Origin: Daphnia carinata | Taxonomy: Eukaryota > Arthropoda > Branchiopoda > Diplostraca > Daphniidae | Length of the DNA: 64,000 nucleotides | NCBI RefSeq assembly: GCF_022539665.2 | Contig: NC_081336.1 | Span: 5,782,221-5,846,220 of the forward strand | Direction: 5' to 3' | In this document: positions 50,885-60,710 of the stretch, piece after piece | How the letters are laid out: the number at the start of each line of letters is the position of its first letter | Numbering within the stretch: position 1 is the stretch's first letter | The notes under the pieces: model-generated | Databases searched by the model: none | The model's input: only the letters and a program-made list of their open reading frames with translations | Told to the model about the DNA's origin: nothing | Translations under genes and position numbers: made by a program

Positions 50885-50890
50885 GAAATG
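50885..50890. other. Target site duplication, left
   Basis: GAAATG immediately left of the LTR; the identical GAAATG follows the other LTR at 62056-62061. In intact units the sequence CTTTGAAATGAACCAG occurs once. Confidence 0.9.
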
Positions 50891-51740
50891 GTAAAGCATT
50901 CTTTTAGTGATTGAAAGAATGACTTTACGATATTTAAGACCAATTGTAATAAGAAAATAAAGTCGGAAGGCGTTACCACAATGTCGAATATATTTTATTT
51001 TAATAGCCCCAAAGGATAATAAAAGAATACACAATTATACGATATAAATGGGAAACGGGAATATAAAAATGGAGTTATGCGAGTTTAATCTTACCGTCAC
51101 TACCGTGGCGAAGATAAAATAGAGATGGTAAATGTTACACGGAAAAATAAAGATAATAAGGCTGCCGGTCGCACAAGAAGCGATGAGGTTCACTCACAAT
51201 AATGATTGAATAAGATATAAAATTGAACTCACTAGACTTTAAGAATTAAACAGCACTTTGTAGCACTAAGAATGAAAAACTAGAACTGGAATTAAAACAG
51301 GAGAAATCTGAAGAGAATTGAAGAGAACTGAAGATAACTGAAGAACTGTAGAACTGAGAAACTGAAACACTGCTCAACAACAAGTGGACTGACTTTTGGG
51401 AACAAAAAGGGCATTCTTTTATACTTCCACAAGAATGAGGGAAACATAGCATTTCCGTCAAATGACTCCGGATGCGGAATGTCGCACACGCATTTCGTAT
51501 TCATGGAAATGCATGGCGCGATGTCCTACGCATCTAGCACATCCAATCAGCAACAAGGAGGATGTCAAATATAATATAAAAGTAGATTTCTGCGAAAGGG
51601 CATCAACACTTGAAGTAGGACATTTATAAGACGTAGTTTATCAAAAGAAGGGCAATGGACGTAACATATAATTATATTGACAAGAACAACAAACAGACAC
51701 AATATAATTCAAAGATTGTATTTTCTCATGGCTTCGTTAC
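50891..51740 (-). repeat. 3' LTR (minus orientation)
   Basis: 850 bp, pairs with 61216-62055. On the minus strand it starts GTAACG and ends CTTTAC, a short GTAA/TTAC inverted terminus in place of TG/CA. It has extra bases near 51372-51381 compared with the other LTR. Confidence 0.95.
51416..51423 (-). promoter_or_regulatory. TATA box in 3' LTR
   Basis: TATAAAAG on the minus strand, equivalent to 61731-61738. Confidence 0.55.
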
Positions 51741-51755
51741 ATCACTCCCGGCGGT
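51741..51755 (-). other. Weak polypurine tract
   Basis: Minus-strand CGGGAGTGAT directly before the 3' LTR, where a polypurine tract primes plus-strand DNA. It is short and interrupted by T. Confidence 0.3.
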
Positions 51756-51774
51756 GCGAGATTACGTCCCCTAA

Positions 51775-53460
51775 TCAGATTTGGTAAGCGAAATCCGGCT
51801 CCGGTTCTTGAATTGGGCGACAGCATAACTTGCTGATAAGTCCGAAAAATCCACAGCCATAACAAATGCATAAGAAAAGTAGACCCAGGAGGCAGAGTAC
51901 GCCGATGAAGAAATAATTTTTAATAGTTTCCCACCAGCTGGTATAAGTGGTCACTCCAGATGCGGATAACAAAACGTTGGTGACACTTGGACGATTATTG
52001 GTTGAAAACTCATTCGGCGAATGTTCATTCATCGCTGCGGCAATATCAGCCATTATACTCATATGATCCATAATAGTTTCACTATACGCAGGGTTACTTT
52101 TATGTTCATAATCGAAAAATTTTACATCTTCATACCGAAAAGAATGCGCAAGAGTTTGTACCGGTTACACGATACTTGCGTTCACGGGATTCCAAGTGTT
52201 ATTGCGAAACGCATAAGGTATGTCATTGAAGTTCACAAATCCATTTGTCCAATAACACGGCGAATATTTAACGAGTTCCCAACCGTCCAGGTTAATTGTA
52301 TAATTTTTAAATTTTGGTTGCGGTCCGCAAGATGTTACGACGGTTTCAAAAGTCACATTTAAAGGTTTACACGATATGACAACGGCGGTTTTTCCAAAGG
52401 CTTGTAATTTTGTGCATTTGGGTAGATCTAGATGTGAAGCAGCTAACCAGCCATTATATTGTGCTGCAATAATTGCTCTTACATGTTTCGCATTTCTTGA
52501 ATCACACTGTAAGATTTGAATTAATCGTGATAATTCATTTTCATGGTCCGTAAGTTGATCACGAACATATTGTAAAGTAGCGGGATGGTCCAAATTTTGG
52601 CCGTCAGATGGCGCGGGGTCCGCTAATATTATTGTCGACAAATTTTCCATGATGGCCGCCGTTGTAACGAAGAGTTTTGATTGGCCGAGAATATTAAAGG
52701 CATCAGATTTCTTTAAACAAGAGTTTTGTATGGGAATACAACGCGGTTGAAAAATTAAATGAAAATCCAATTGTTTTTTGTCATCTTGAAGGCGAAAAAT
52801 TTTATCATTTTCCGTTTTTCGTATTAATTTTCCAATTCCAGATTTAATGAGATGAGCTTTCGGTTCAGATCGTTGCGTATATGTTTTGTCCCAAACTAAT
52901 GTCAAGTGATTATGCGACAAATGACCTGTTGAGGCCGAAGCAATTCCAATCGGTGTCGAAAAATTACCGTCTTCTATATCTTGATACAAACCACCTTTTC
53001 GAGCACACAATTAATAATTTCCACATCAATCGTTTGAAGCCATCGACCGTAAATTTCAGGTTCACGGTCAAACACATATTTATTTTCCGCAGCATTCATT
53101 TTGTTTTCGTCGCACCGAAGACTGTTAATCATATCATTACACTCATTTGGCGTAGTGTCGAGTGGAATTTTATCGGGCACAGTCACTAATTGTCCAAAAA
53201 AGTTTATGGTGACATGTCGTATTTGTTTCCACTTTGCACAAATATATCCTGGAAAATGAACAGCCGCACGCACTTCACTATATATGGAATATTGTACGTC
53301 GAGGGAATGTTTATCATTTATTTCCGGATGGCAATCGGCATCCGAAAATTGAATTATTCCCATTTTTGAGGATTCGGCACAATCACATACGGTCGCTTCA
53401 AAAGCTTGCGTTTTCATTCCAATAAGGCATAGCAGTAAAATAATTGGTAATGGCGACATT
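51775..53460 (-). pseudogene. env-like membrane glycoprotein of the LTR element
   Basis: About 560 codons in the env position. The ATG at 53460 starts a hydrophobic signal peptide (MSPLPIILLLCLIGMKTQAF). A Cys-containing ectodomain follows, and near the C-terminus (about 51830-51905) a strong membrane segment (FFIGVLCLLGLLFLCICYGC) then a short tail with PEPDF. Two breaks: a frame change near 53000 in a GTGTG run and an in-frame TAA at 52165-52167; the frame stays open beyond it. The family is not proven. Cys pattern, length and C-terminal anchor would fit mononegavirus- or chuvirus-type glycoproteins captured by arthropod LTR elements, but that is a guess. Confidence 0.65.
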
Positions 53461-53621
53461 TCTACATATGACAGAAATATCAAAAGAATAGTACATAAGA
53501 AAAATTTAATAAAGCAGTGGCCAAAATATTCTACGTCGACATTGGTTTTTTAAAATATTTCTATATATATATATATGAGATAGAATAAAAGATAGAAGAA
53601 AAAGAAGGTAAAAGTGAAAAA

Positions 53622-53682
53622 TTTCCCGACGGCTTCGAAAGGTCAACATTCTTTCCCGACGGCTTTTCAGTAGCCGCGCTAC
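53622..53682 (-). repeat. 14-bp direct repeat plus hairpin upstream of env
   Basis: TTTCCCGACGGCTT (plus strand) occurs at 53622-53635 and 53652-53665, 30 bp apart, followed by GTAGCCGCGCTAC (53670-53682), a perfect 5-bp stem with 3-nt loop. The block is GC-rich within AT-rich leader. Possibly an RNA element for the env transcript. Confidence 0.6.
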
Positions 53683-54074
53683 GGCAAGGAATAGAAAATA
53701 AAAGGGCAAATAAGAATATAAAAGACAAACAAAATAAGTGCAAATACACATCAAAGCAATTATATATTCTCTTATCCATTCCATTACCATTATTTCTTTC
53801 TTTCGTTTTCTTTATTTTTTCCTATTGTTTTTTTTTTTTTTTTTTTAAACAGGTGATTTGTATATACATCAGGTTATATATATATCATGACGTAAAATCA
53901 CCTTTACGTTTGATCTTTTTTTTTTTTTAATGTTAAGAGAATACAAATACAAATGTAGAATCAAAAGTCTGTATATAATAGATAATAGACTATAAAAGGA
54001 CATACAAGATTTAATTATAAAAGAAATGAATGTGGAGAAAAATGATAGCATAAAGAAAACAATACAACGAAAGG
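53683..54074. other. AT-rich interval between accessory ORF 2 and env
   Basis: Long T runs (about 53827-53846, 53920) and no convincing ORF. Confidence 0.5.
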
Positions 54075-54550
54075 TTAATCATCGATGGTTATGACTATCG
54101 GACCATTGGGGCGCCTACCGGGCCGTCCGCAGGTAGGGCAGACGTCTTTTATCCACCATTGGGATAGCGCCCAATTCTGTGGTGGAGGCATGCGGTTCTG
54201 CGGATCGAGTTCTAAAATTTCTTGAAGCTTTTCGACAGACCGCTGCCAATTCTCTTCGTATAACGCGTTTTGTAGCTCTAATTTCAAGACTCCTGTGCGA
54301 AGGTGTAGTTCGTGCAGGTGTAAGTCGTGTCGGGTAGGCCAGGTGGGGCGCGCGGGGTAAGAACGTACGGGTTCCGGCATAAGCGTAGCGATTGGCCTTA
54401 CGCGCACCGGGTTGGATGTCGCCTGAGGTGTAGCCGGGTTGGATTGGACCCAGGGTGGAACACGGATCCGGGATGGCAAATTCACTTGAGGTGGAAAAGG
54501 TACCTGGGGCGGAACAGGTGACGTGCGGGGGTGACAGATGGCCCCGCTTC
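54075..54550 (-). CDS. Accessory ORF 2, TPR-like helix and CxxC
   Basis: Open from about 54550 to the stop at 54075; the annotated GTG at 54485 is not a likely eukaryotic start, so the gene is probably reached by splicing. Layout: Pro-rich N-terminus (SPVPPQVPFPPQVNLPSR), then a helical motif LELQNALYEENWQRSVEKLQ and ILELDPQNRMPPP, then CPTCGRPG (CxxC). The middle and end match accessory ORF 1 in order and in many residues. WQRSVEKL...LELDPQN resembles one TPR-type helix pair. A longer overlapping frame (54942-54115) reads as low-complexity basic sequence and looks like a shadow over this stretch. Function unknown. Confidence 0.55.
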
Positions 54551-54950
54551 CGGCTCAGTCGAATTGTCTTGTCGAAGTCGCCAATATCTGTCGGAACTAT
54601 GCCGACGAGTGGTGTAGGGATAAAGCCGATAATCTCCAGTATGGTCCTTAGACATTTTGTAAAAGGATTTTCAAAAATTGTGAGAAAGGATTGATTCCTC
54701 TCCTGGGCTTCACGTTTGTTATATAGGGAAATAGTGTCTTTGTCAGCTTTCTTGAAATAACTACTTGGAATTGATAAAAAAAAAAAAATTTCTTCTTTTT
54801 CGATTTCAAAAAACGACACGTTTAACGTAGAAGAAACAATTAAAAAATTGTTTCTTCTTGATGTTGTAAGCAAGTCTTCTTTTGTTTCTGAATCCGTTTT
54901 TGTTGCGAAGCAAGCGAAGGGGCAACCGTATATGTATAACATGAAGAAGG

Positions 54951-55571
54951 GAACAGATTACAATTTCCACGAAATACAAAGCATATACAAAAATTAATAT
55001 ATAATAAGCATATATCTATATAACAGAAATAACAATTGATACAATTTAAAAACTATAAGAAACAGAAGAAATTATCGTCAGATTCTATATATATATATTT
55101 GAAAATATATATATATATATGTCATCCTGTATTCGCAACCTTGCCGTTCGCTTATCCAATTTCTATTACAGTAGTGTAATACTACTCCTCTCTTTGATAT
55201 ATTTGAATTTCAGCTTCTATTTATTATTTATTTTAAATTTTTTTTTCAACGTCTCCACCAACTGTGGCTCGTTAAAAAAAAATTCCCCTTTTTTTCTTTT
55301 TTTTTTTTCTTCTCCCCATTTTTATTATGCGTAAGAGTCAAAATTAAAATTGTATACCCAAAATTTGTATCTAACTGACAAGTATATTGTTTGTCGGATA
55401 AGCCAATGCAAAACATGCTAAATGTTGACAAAGAGACACAAGAATAGAATCATAAGAAAAATAACACATAAACAAAAGGAATAATATGATAGGCCACAAG
55501 AAAAGCATTACAAAAAAAGAGATAAATTTTATAAAGACGAAAAAAAAAAAATCTTCGTCTGTCTTTCTTCT
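54951..55571. other. AT-rich interval between accessory ORFs
   Basis: Contains alternating TA runs (55088-55120) and homopolymers; no gene seen. Confidence 0.5.
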
Positions 55572-55910
55572 TTAATTGTTCTTGCAGAATCTGCAACGGT
55601 AGTGAGGATTCCAATCCTCGGGAAACCATCCGTAGAGAGGTGGGCTCCTATTCTCAGGGTCAAGATCCAAAATTCTTTTCAATTTCACAACTGCTTTTCT
55701 CCAATTTTCCTGACGGATTTGAAGTTGAAGTTCGTCCGCCAAATCCCTGGTCCGCTTCCGCATTTCCCTGTTGAAACGCCTCTTTTCCTTACGCCAGTTG
55801 TGTTCGTCTTCTGAATCCTCAGAATGGGCTTCTGGGCTTCGGTAGGATTCCAACATGTTATCACAATACTTGTCAGCTTCATCTCTCTGCTTTCGTTGTT
55901 CTTCAGTCAC
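55572..55910 (-). CDS. Accessory ORF 1, TPR-like helix and CxxC
   Basis: 113 codons. Charged N-terminal helix (WRKEKRRFNREMRKRTRDLA), then DELQLQIRQENWRKAVVKLK and RILDLDPENRSPP, then a C-terminal CRFC. Paralogous to accessory ORF 2. The first codon of the open frame is GTG; there is no ATG near it. Its start overlaps the stop of the acidic ORF 56149-55907, which suggests either splicing or one protein split by a frame change. Not recognised as a known family. Confidence 0.6.
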   Translation of the reverse strand: MTEEQRKQRDEADKYCDNMLESYRSPEAHSEDSEDEHNWRKEKRRFNREMRKRTRDLADELQLQIRQENWRKAVVKLKRILDLDPENRSPPLYGWFPEDWNPHYRCRFCKNN

Positions 55911-56149
55911 TGCTGGATACAGACTACATCCTTCTCCCTCTTAATTTCTTCTTCTTCGTCGGTGCTTTCGACTTCACCGTCTTCGAGCTTACACTTTTTT
56001 CCCGCAGGCTCTTCCTCTCCCATGGTCAATTGCGAAGTCATCGCTACTTCGACGGTTTGGGTGACGTCCCACTCGTTCAATTCAACAGTGCTGTCCGAAT
56101 TCATGTCGTAATCAAGATCACTAACCACAAACTGTTGAATATCTGCCAC
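55907..56149 (-). CDS. Acidic small ORF upstream of accessory ORF 1
   Basis: 80 codons starting ATG (MADIQQFVVSDLDYDMNSDS), with a Lys patch (AGKKCKLEDGE) and an acidic run (ESTDEEEEIKREK). It may be the N-terminal part of accessory protein 1, with which it overlaps by about four bases in another frame. The acidic/basic make-up is compatible with a nuclear regulator, but nothing proves this. Confidence 0.5.
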   Translation of the reverse strand: MADIQQFVVSDLDYDMNSDSTVELNEWDVTQTVEVAMTSQLTMGEEEPAGKKCKLEDGEVESTDEEEEIKREKDVVCIQQ

Positions 56150-56213
56150 TATGTGTCACGAGCTTATATAGTCTCTTCTGCCCGTAATTAAAGTAGAGAA
56201 GGAAAGATTCAAA

Positions 56214-56789
56214 TTAAAATCCAGCAGTGTATCGAATAGGCTTCCTGCGATTTCTTTTTGGACGTCCGGTATTCGAGACCGTTTTGGGATCATCTTTTTT
56301 CCCATTTTCTTGAGAAATTCCAGAATCTTGCGAATTCCGTTGAATGAAATCCGTCTTCATTGGTAATTCCATAGAATTTTGTTTATTTTCCGTTGCTTGA
56401 AATTGCTGGTTTTCAAACTCCTTTCCGGTGTGTATTTTCATATCTTCGTCCAGAAGTGCGTTGTTTATTACAGAAGGGTTTACAATTTCTTGGACATCAC
56501 CCAAATCACCAACCTCATCTATAGGCCTATCCACATTTTCTGACAAATCAATAGTTTGAGTAGAAATCGTTTTACGAAAGCGACTCTCAAATTCAGAAGA
56601 CGACTCAAATGGGGGACAATGCTCTGTCTTCCAAAGCATTGTTTCATACAAAGGTTTTAATCTGTTAACGTGAGTACGTTGACAGATATAAGAGTTATCC
56701 GCTATATCTACAGTATTATTAGAATATACTTTCACTATCCTATATGGTCCTTTATATTTAGAAGTGAATTTCCTGATATCCCCATATTT
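56214..56789 (-). pseudogene. pol: Integrase C-terminal domain and pol tail
   Basis: After a deletion junction near 56789 the frame reads TSKYKGPYRIVKVYSNN and HVNRLKPLYE, the Gypsy integrase C-terminal (GPY/F-like) module, then an acidic tail and a basic end (RPKRNRRKPIRYTAGF). The catalytic core and zinc domain are absent. Confidence 0.8.
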
Positions 56790-57645
56790 AGCTAATCCCA
56801 AAAATGATCTCATTTCGTCTACGGAAGAAGGTGTTTTATAATTCACTATTTTATCGATTTTTCCCTGGATCTGGCTTAATCCCTTCATTCGAAATGACAT
56901 GACCTAAATAATTTACCGATCGTTTAATAAACTGGCATTATTTAAGTTTCAATTTTAAATTTGCATCCTGTAGCAGTTGGAAAATTTCACGAATATCCCT
57001 CAAATGGTCGTCGAAATTATCAGAAAAGATTATCACATCTTCCAAATAAACTAATGCCTTACTTCCCAAAACGTCTTTCAGTACATAATTCATTAGTCTT
57101 TGAAATGTGGCAGGTGCATTGCACAAGCCAAATGCCATACGCTTAAATTCCTAAAGATTATTTTCTACAACAAATGCTGTTTTTTCTATTGCTGGCTCAT
57201 CTACCTGAATTTGCTAATATCCAGCAGCTAAATCGAGAGTATTGAAAAATTTCTTCCCATACAATTTATCCAATGTTTCATCTATCCTTGGCATAGGAAA
57301 AGAATCTTTCTTTGTGATACTATTTAATTTTCGATAATCGACGCAAAACCTCACTTCTCCACTTTTTTTCTCAACTAAAACCACAGGTGAAGCCCATCGC
57401 GAATGCGAATGCTAAATTACATCCGCATCAAGCATTTCTTGTACCTTATCCTCTAATAATTTTCTTTGATTATTTGTAACTCTGTAAGGGCGTTGTCGTA
57501 TAGGGCCTCGTCCCTGTGTATTAACTGTATGTTTTATAAGATCTGTGTTGCCTAATTCTGAATCTTTTGCAGCGAACAAGTCGTGAAAGTCATTTAATAA
57601 TTTAGCGAGCTGTGTTTGAAATTCGGGGTCGACCTCCGGAATCAC
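56790..57645 (-). pseudogene. pol: Reverse transcriptase, broken
   Basis: N-terminal RT entry region (57645-57412: HDLFAAKDSELGNTDLIKHT, RPYRVTNNQRKLLEDKVQEM), then motif region with stops (VDYRKLNSITKKDSFPMPRI near 57340, LDLAAGY near 57225), 57138-56938 with MAFGLCNAPATFQRLMNYVL and VYLEDVIIF. The catalytic YxDD reads YLED, so the first Asp of the pair is Glu. The stretch ends KTPSSVDEMRSFLGLA at about 56790, where RNase H should follow but does not. Confidence 0.85.
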
Positions 57646-57765
57646 AATAGGCTCTTTTACTACGTTAGGCCTGTCCTCAACTTTATTTAAAGAAATTTTT
57701 CCAATCGCTCGAGTAGTAACTTCGATGCCACCTAACTTCGTATCCCTAGGAATTTTGACTTGATT

Positions 57766-58341
57766 TTACGAATGATTTTCAACCAGAATATTATATTGTC
57801 CATCTTTCGATACTTTTCCTACGAACTCCTCAATAAAAATGCCGGCCGGCAAATCTTCTGCTGGGGTAAATATAAAAGCTGTATTAGGCGGAACAAACGG
57901 AAATGACCCTTTCATTTGCGCGGCAATTACTAGCGACGTCTGACGAGATAACGTCGTCTTTTTGACCGAAGTAATTGCCATGTCCGGAATGCTAGAAATA
58001 GCTGATCCCTGCTTATCTCTTGCTAAATAAATGCTCTTGGCTTCTCCATCAAGCCAAAATCCGTGTTTCTGGATTGCGTCCCATCCAAGGATACAGTCCT
58101 CAGAAACACCATTTGTAACAATAAACTCTTGTTCCAAAACCGACTCTCCGTATCGTACGGGTAAAATAACTCTTCCCAGCGTGTGTAATTTTTTCTCCCC
58201 TACATCGTATAAATCAAAATCAAGTTGACTGCAGATCACCTGACCTCTTTGGGGTAATTTCTTAAATAATCTCTCGTGAATAATACTCTTAGACGCGCCT
58301 GTTTCGAATAATGCTTGAAATGGGATCTGATGAATTTTCAA
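57766..58341 (-). pseudogene. Retropepsin-like protease with altered active site
   Basis: 191 codons. The catalytic loop reads ALFETGASKSII where the family has DTG, so the catalytic Asp is Glu. ILGWDAIQKHGFW matches the C-terminal ILG(W/M)D motif. Probably inactive. Confidence 0.8.
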
Positions 58342-58439
58342 TGGAATTCTCGATGTCGATTCATTCGTTATGGTTGTTAATTTTGCGACTTGTCGGGATT
58401 TAAACGGAGGCTCCCTATCAACTGACCCGAAGTTACAGT

Positions 58440-59649
58440 TGATACCTATTGGTTTCCCTGATTCGGAGGCGGACCTGGAATGTTAGGCCTATTCTAGTTT
58501 TTTGCCTTTGGAAAGTTATTTATGGCCAATTTCCCGACATGAATAGCATATTGGTGGCTGAGCTTGTTCCAAACTTTGCCGTTGATATTTGCGACAATCT
58601 GTCTGAGAATGACCCTTATATCCACAAAAATTGCAAGTCAGCTGTGGTGGTGTAGGCTTATCGTTAGAAGAGGGTTTATGAGCTGTAGGCCTATCTGGAA
58701 ATTTATTGAAAGTTTGTGCGCCATTGTTATTGTTATTCGGCTGAGGAGGTCTCCAATTCCTATCCTGGTTACTGTTGCTAGCTTGGAACGAAACTTGTTT
58801 CTTATAGGGTGCACTTGATACGTTTTTATCAAATTGCAATTGCCTTACCGCTTGCGTTAGCTCAAGAAGTGCGCTCTTGATTTCCTCCTTCTCAGTTTTA
58901 GGGTCATCTACTTGTTTGCTTCCCTGTCTGATATTTGCTACGGCATTATTAACGAATTCTTTTTGCTCCAATATTATTTCTTTAAGTTCTTTTAATTCTG
59001 TGTCTTTGGTATCAGACGGTGCAGTCACTGCCCTAATAAAATCATGTTTTTCCCTATCCGTTTCCATGGCTTCCACTCGCAATGCATACACTCGGGTTGC
59101 AGAAACAAGATCATTAAAATTCTTAAATTCTTTATATTTAACTTTCGATTGTAATTTGGAATCCAACCCCTCTATAAATTTTTGCATAAGAATTATAGCG
59201 AAAGATGCTTCTGAATAGCCTACAGGATATGCGCGTTTGAAAATTTCCTGCAAACGATGAGCATATTCTATAATCTTTTCCCCTGGCTTACGCTTAGCTT
59301 TATTAAACTTCTTTTGCTAAAAATCTGCATTTTCGTCCCCATGAAAATGATCAAGAAGAGATTCTTTAATTAGAGCATAGTTGTGAGGATGAACCTTCAA
59401 AGTTGCCTGAATAATCGAGAAAGCTTTATCAACCAATTTTGCCCTTAACATCTGAATAATTTTCCCCTCAGACCAACCTGACCCATCTACTATACTTTCA
59501 AAAGATTCCAACCAGGAGTCAAAGCGCACAAGGGGATTACCAGAAAAAGAAGGAAGTAGTTGTAAACGAGAAAAGGTGTGCTGATTATTTTTTAAATCGT
59601 TCAAATCATCGACCGTGGCCGCTCTTGATGGAGAATAAGATTCCGCCAT
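58440..59649 (-). pseudogene. gag: gag of the inserted element
   Basis: ATG at 59649 (MAESYSPSRAATVDDLNDLK). The Gag capsid-type region (FDSWLESFESIVDGSGWSEG, then MLRAKLVDKAFSIIQATL) is followed by a stop at 59317-59319; the same frame continues (RLQEIFKRAYPVGYSEASFA ...). A first CCHC knuckle CNFCGYKGHSQTDC is intact (about 58627-58586); a second begins CYSCREIGHK and is cut by a stop near 58518. Confidence 0.85.
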
Positions 59650-59664
59650 GTTTTGGATTAAATT

Positions 59665-60694
59665 TTAACAATTTCCAAGTTCCTCCCTGTGGATTCTGAG
59701 GGTGTTCTGAAGTGTCGTTCGTAATTGCCTTAGATCCTCTTGCGTTATATCCGATCGGCTGAGTAGGCGTGCTCGAGGACTGTATAGAGTTTGTGAGGGA
59801 TTGGAACGATAGTTTCTTCTGCGCGACCGTTTCCTCTTCGGAATGCTGCCCGACAGCGGCGATGTTTGTTGGATTGGCTGCTGTGTTGGTCTCGTTTGTA
59901 TGAACGTCAGCGATTGTCTCAATTTTTGTTCCGTTTGCGTGATTATTGGCTTGATGTCGCTCGCCTGCTGTGCGAGGAACGGGTTGTTGGCTTCCGGAAA
60001 ATTGTTCAGTTTTTCCAAAAGGAATATGATTTCCGGCTGTAGCACCTCCAAATTGTTGATGAGTTGTAGTTCCTTTAGGTATGACGCTAGGTTGGCTACT
60101 TCCTTCAGGAACGTTCGTTGGGACTCCAGCAAGATCTCCTCCAGATGAATTGATGTGTCGCTCACTTTGGTGATGATTTCGACGTATCTCCCGTCCTCGT
60201 CTCTGTCGGTGATGTCCCGTCTTGGAACGAACCCGAAAAGTTCTTGCTGTCTTGTTGGTGTGACCTCTTGCAGGTCTATGATGTTGTAAATTTGTCCGTG
60301 TAGGCAAGTCAAAACCTGTCTCGCGTGTCGCGTGAAAATTTCCTTGAGCCGTCACAATTTCCTCTGTCGGCTTCTTCGTCTTCTTCGTGATCGGTACACT
60401 GGCTTTCACCTCCAGAATGGATGTCAGGTACTTCAGAAGTGTCTTCGGTTGTTTCCAATCCGTCAGTGTTAATTTTTCGGCGTCGTAATTCCTCTGAATG
60501 TCGCGCATCAACGCGACAAGGTGATCCCAGATTTTCGGGTCGCTCGATTGGAAGTCCTTCTCCCTCTCCTTGAGGCTCTTGATGGCTAGCAGTAGGAACG
60601 GTAGCTGACTGTTCGGTAGCTGGAAGATGCTGTTCTGTTTCGTCTTGACTTCTTGGAACAGATTCTGGAGATTGACGTTGAGTTGGTCTTCCAT
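59665..60694 (-). pseudogene. Pre-gag ORF, split between two frames
   Basis: ATG at 60694 (MEDQLNVNLQNLFQEVKTKQ); about 120 residues of helical sequence (LLLAIKSLKEREKDFQSSDP). From about 60340 that frame becomes low-complexity and looks like a shadow, while the neighbouring frame (60312-59665, 215 codons) carries helical, heptad-like sequence (LLESQRTFLKEVANLASYLK) and a basic patch (PKRKRSRRRNYR) like a nuclear localisation signal, ending 16 bases before gag. Either a one-base lesion or a frameshift joins them. No family recognised; Gypsy elements normally lack a gene here. Confidence 0.55.
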
Positions 60695-60710
60695 TGGTTG
60701 TCTTCTTTTT

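Larger units (their letters stand above)
42360..50890 (-). repeat. Tandem array of ~836-bp units, each with two tRNA-Ala genes
   Basis: Ten units: tRNA-Ala(CGC) genes start at 42696, 43532, 44368, 45204, 46040, 46878, 47714, 48549, 49385 and 50224, giving a period of 835-839. Each unit has one CGC-anticodon and one TGC-anticodon gene, separated by spacers of about 360 and 332 bp that are nearly identical between units. The array begins exactly at the 5' end (CCCC on plus) of a missing tRNA gene and is interrupted at 50890 by an LTR element. Confidence 0.97.

Noticed and set aside
53506-53790. 94-codon hydrophobic minus ORF upstream of env
   Set aside because: Arises from AT-rich sequence, includes the direct repeats, and shows no conserved feature.
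54115-54942. 275-codon minus ORF as the true accessory gene
   Set aside because: Its second half is Arg/Thr/Pro-rich and overlaps the frame that shares motifs with accessory ORF 1; it is probably a shadow there, though its first part remains unexplained.
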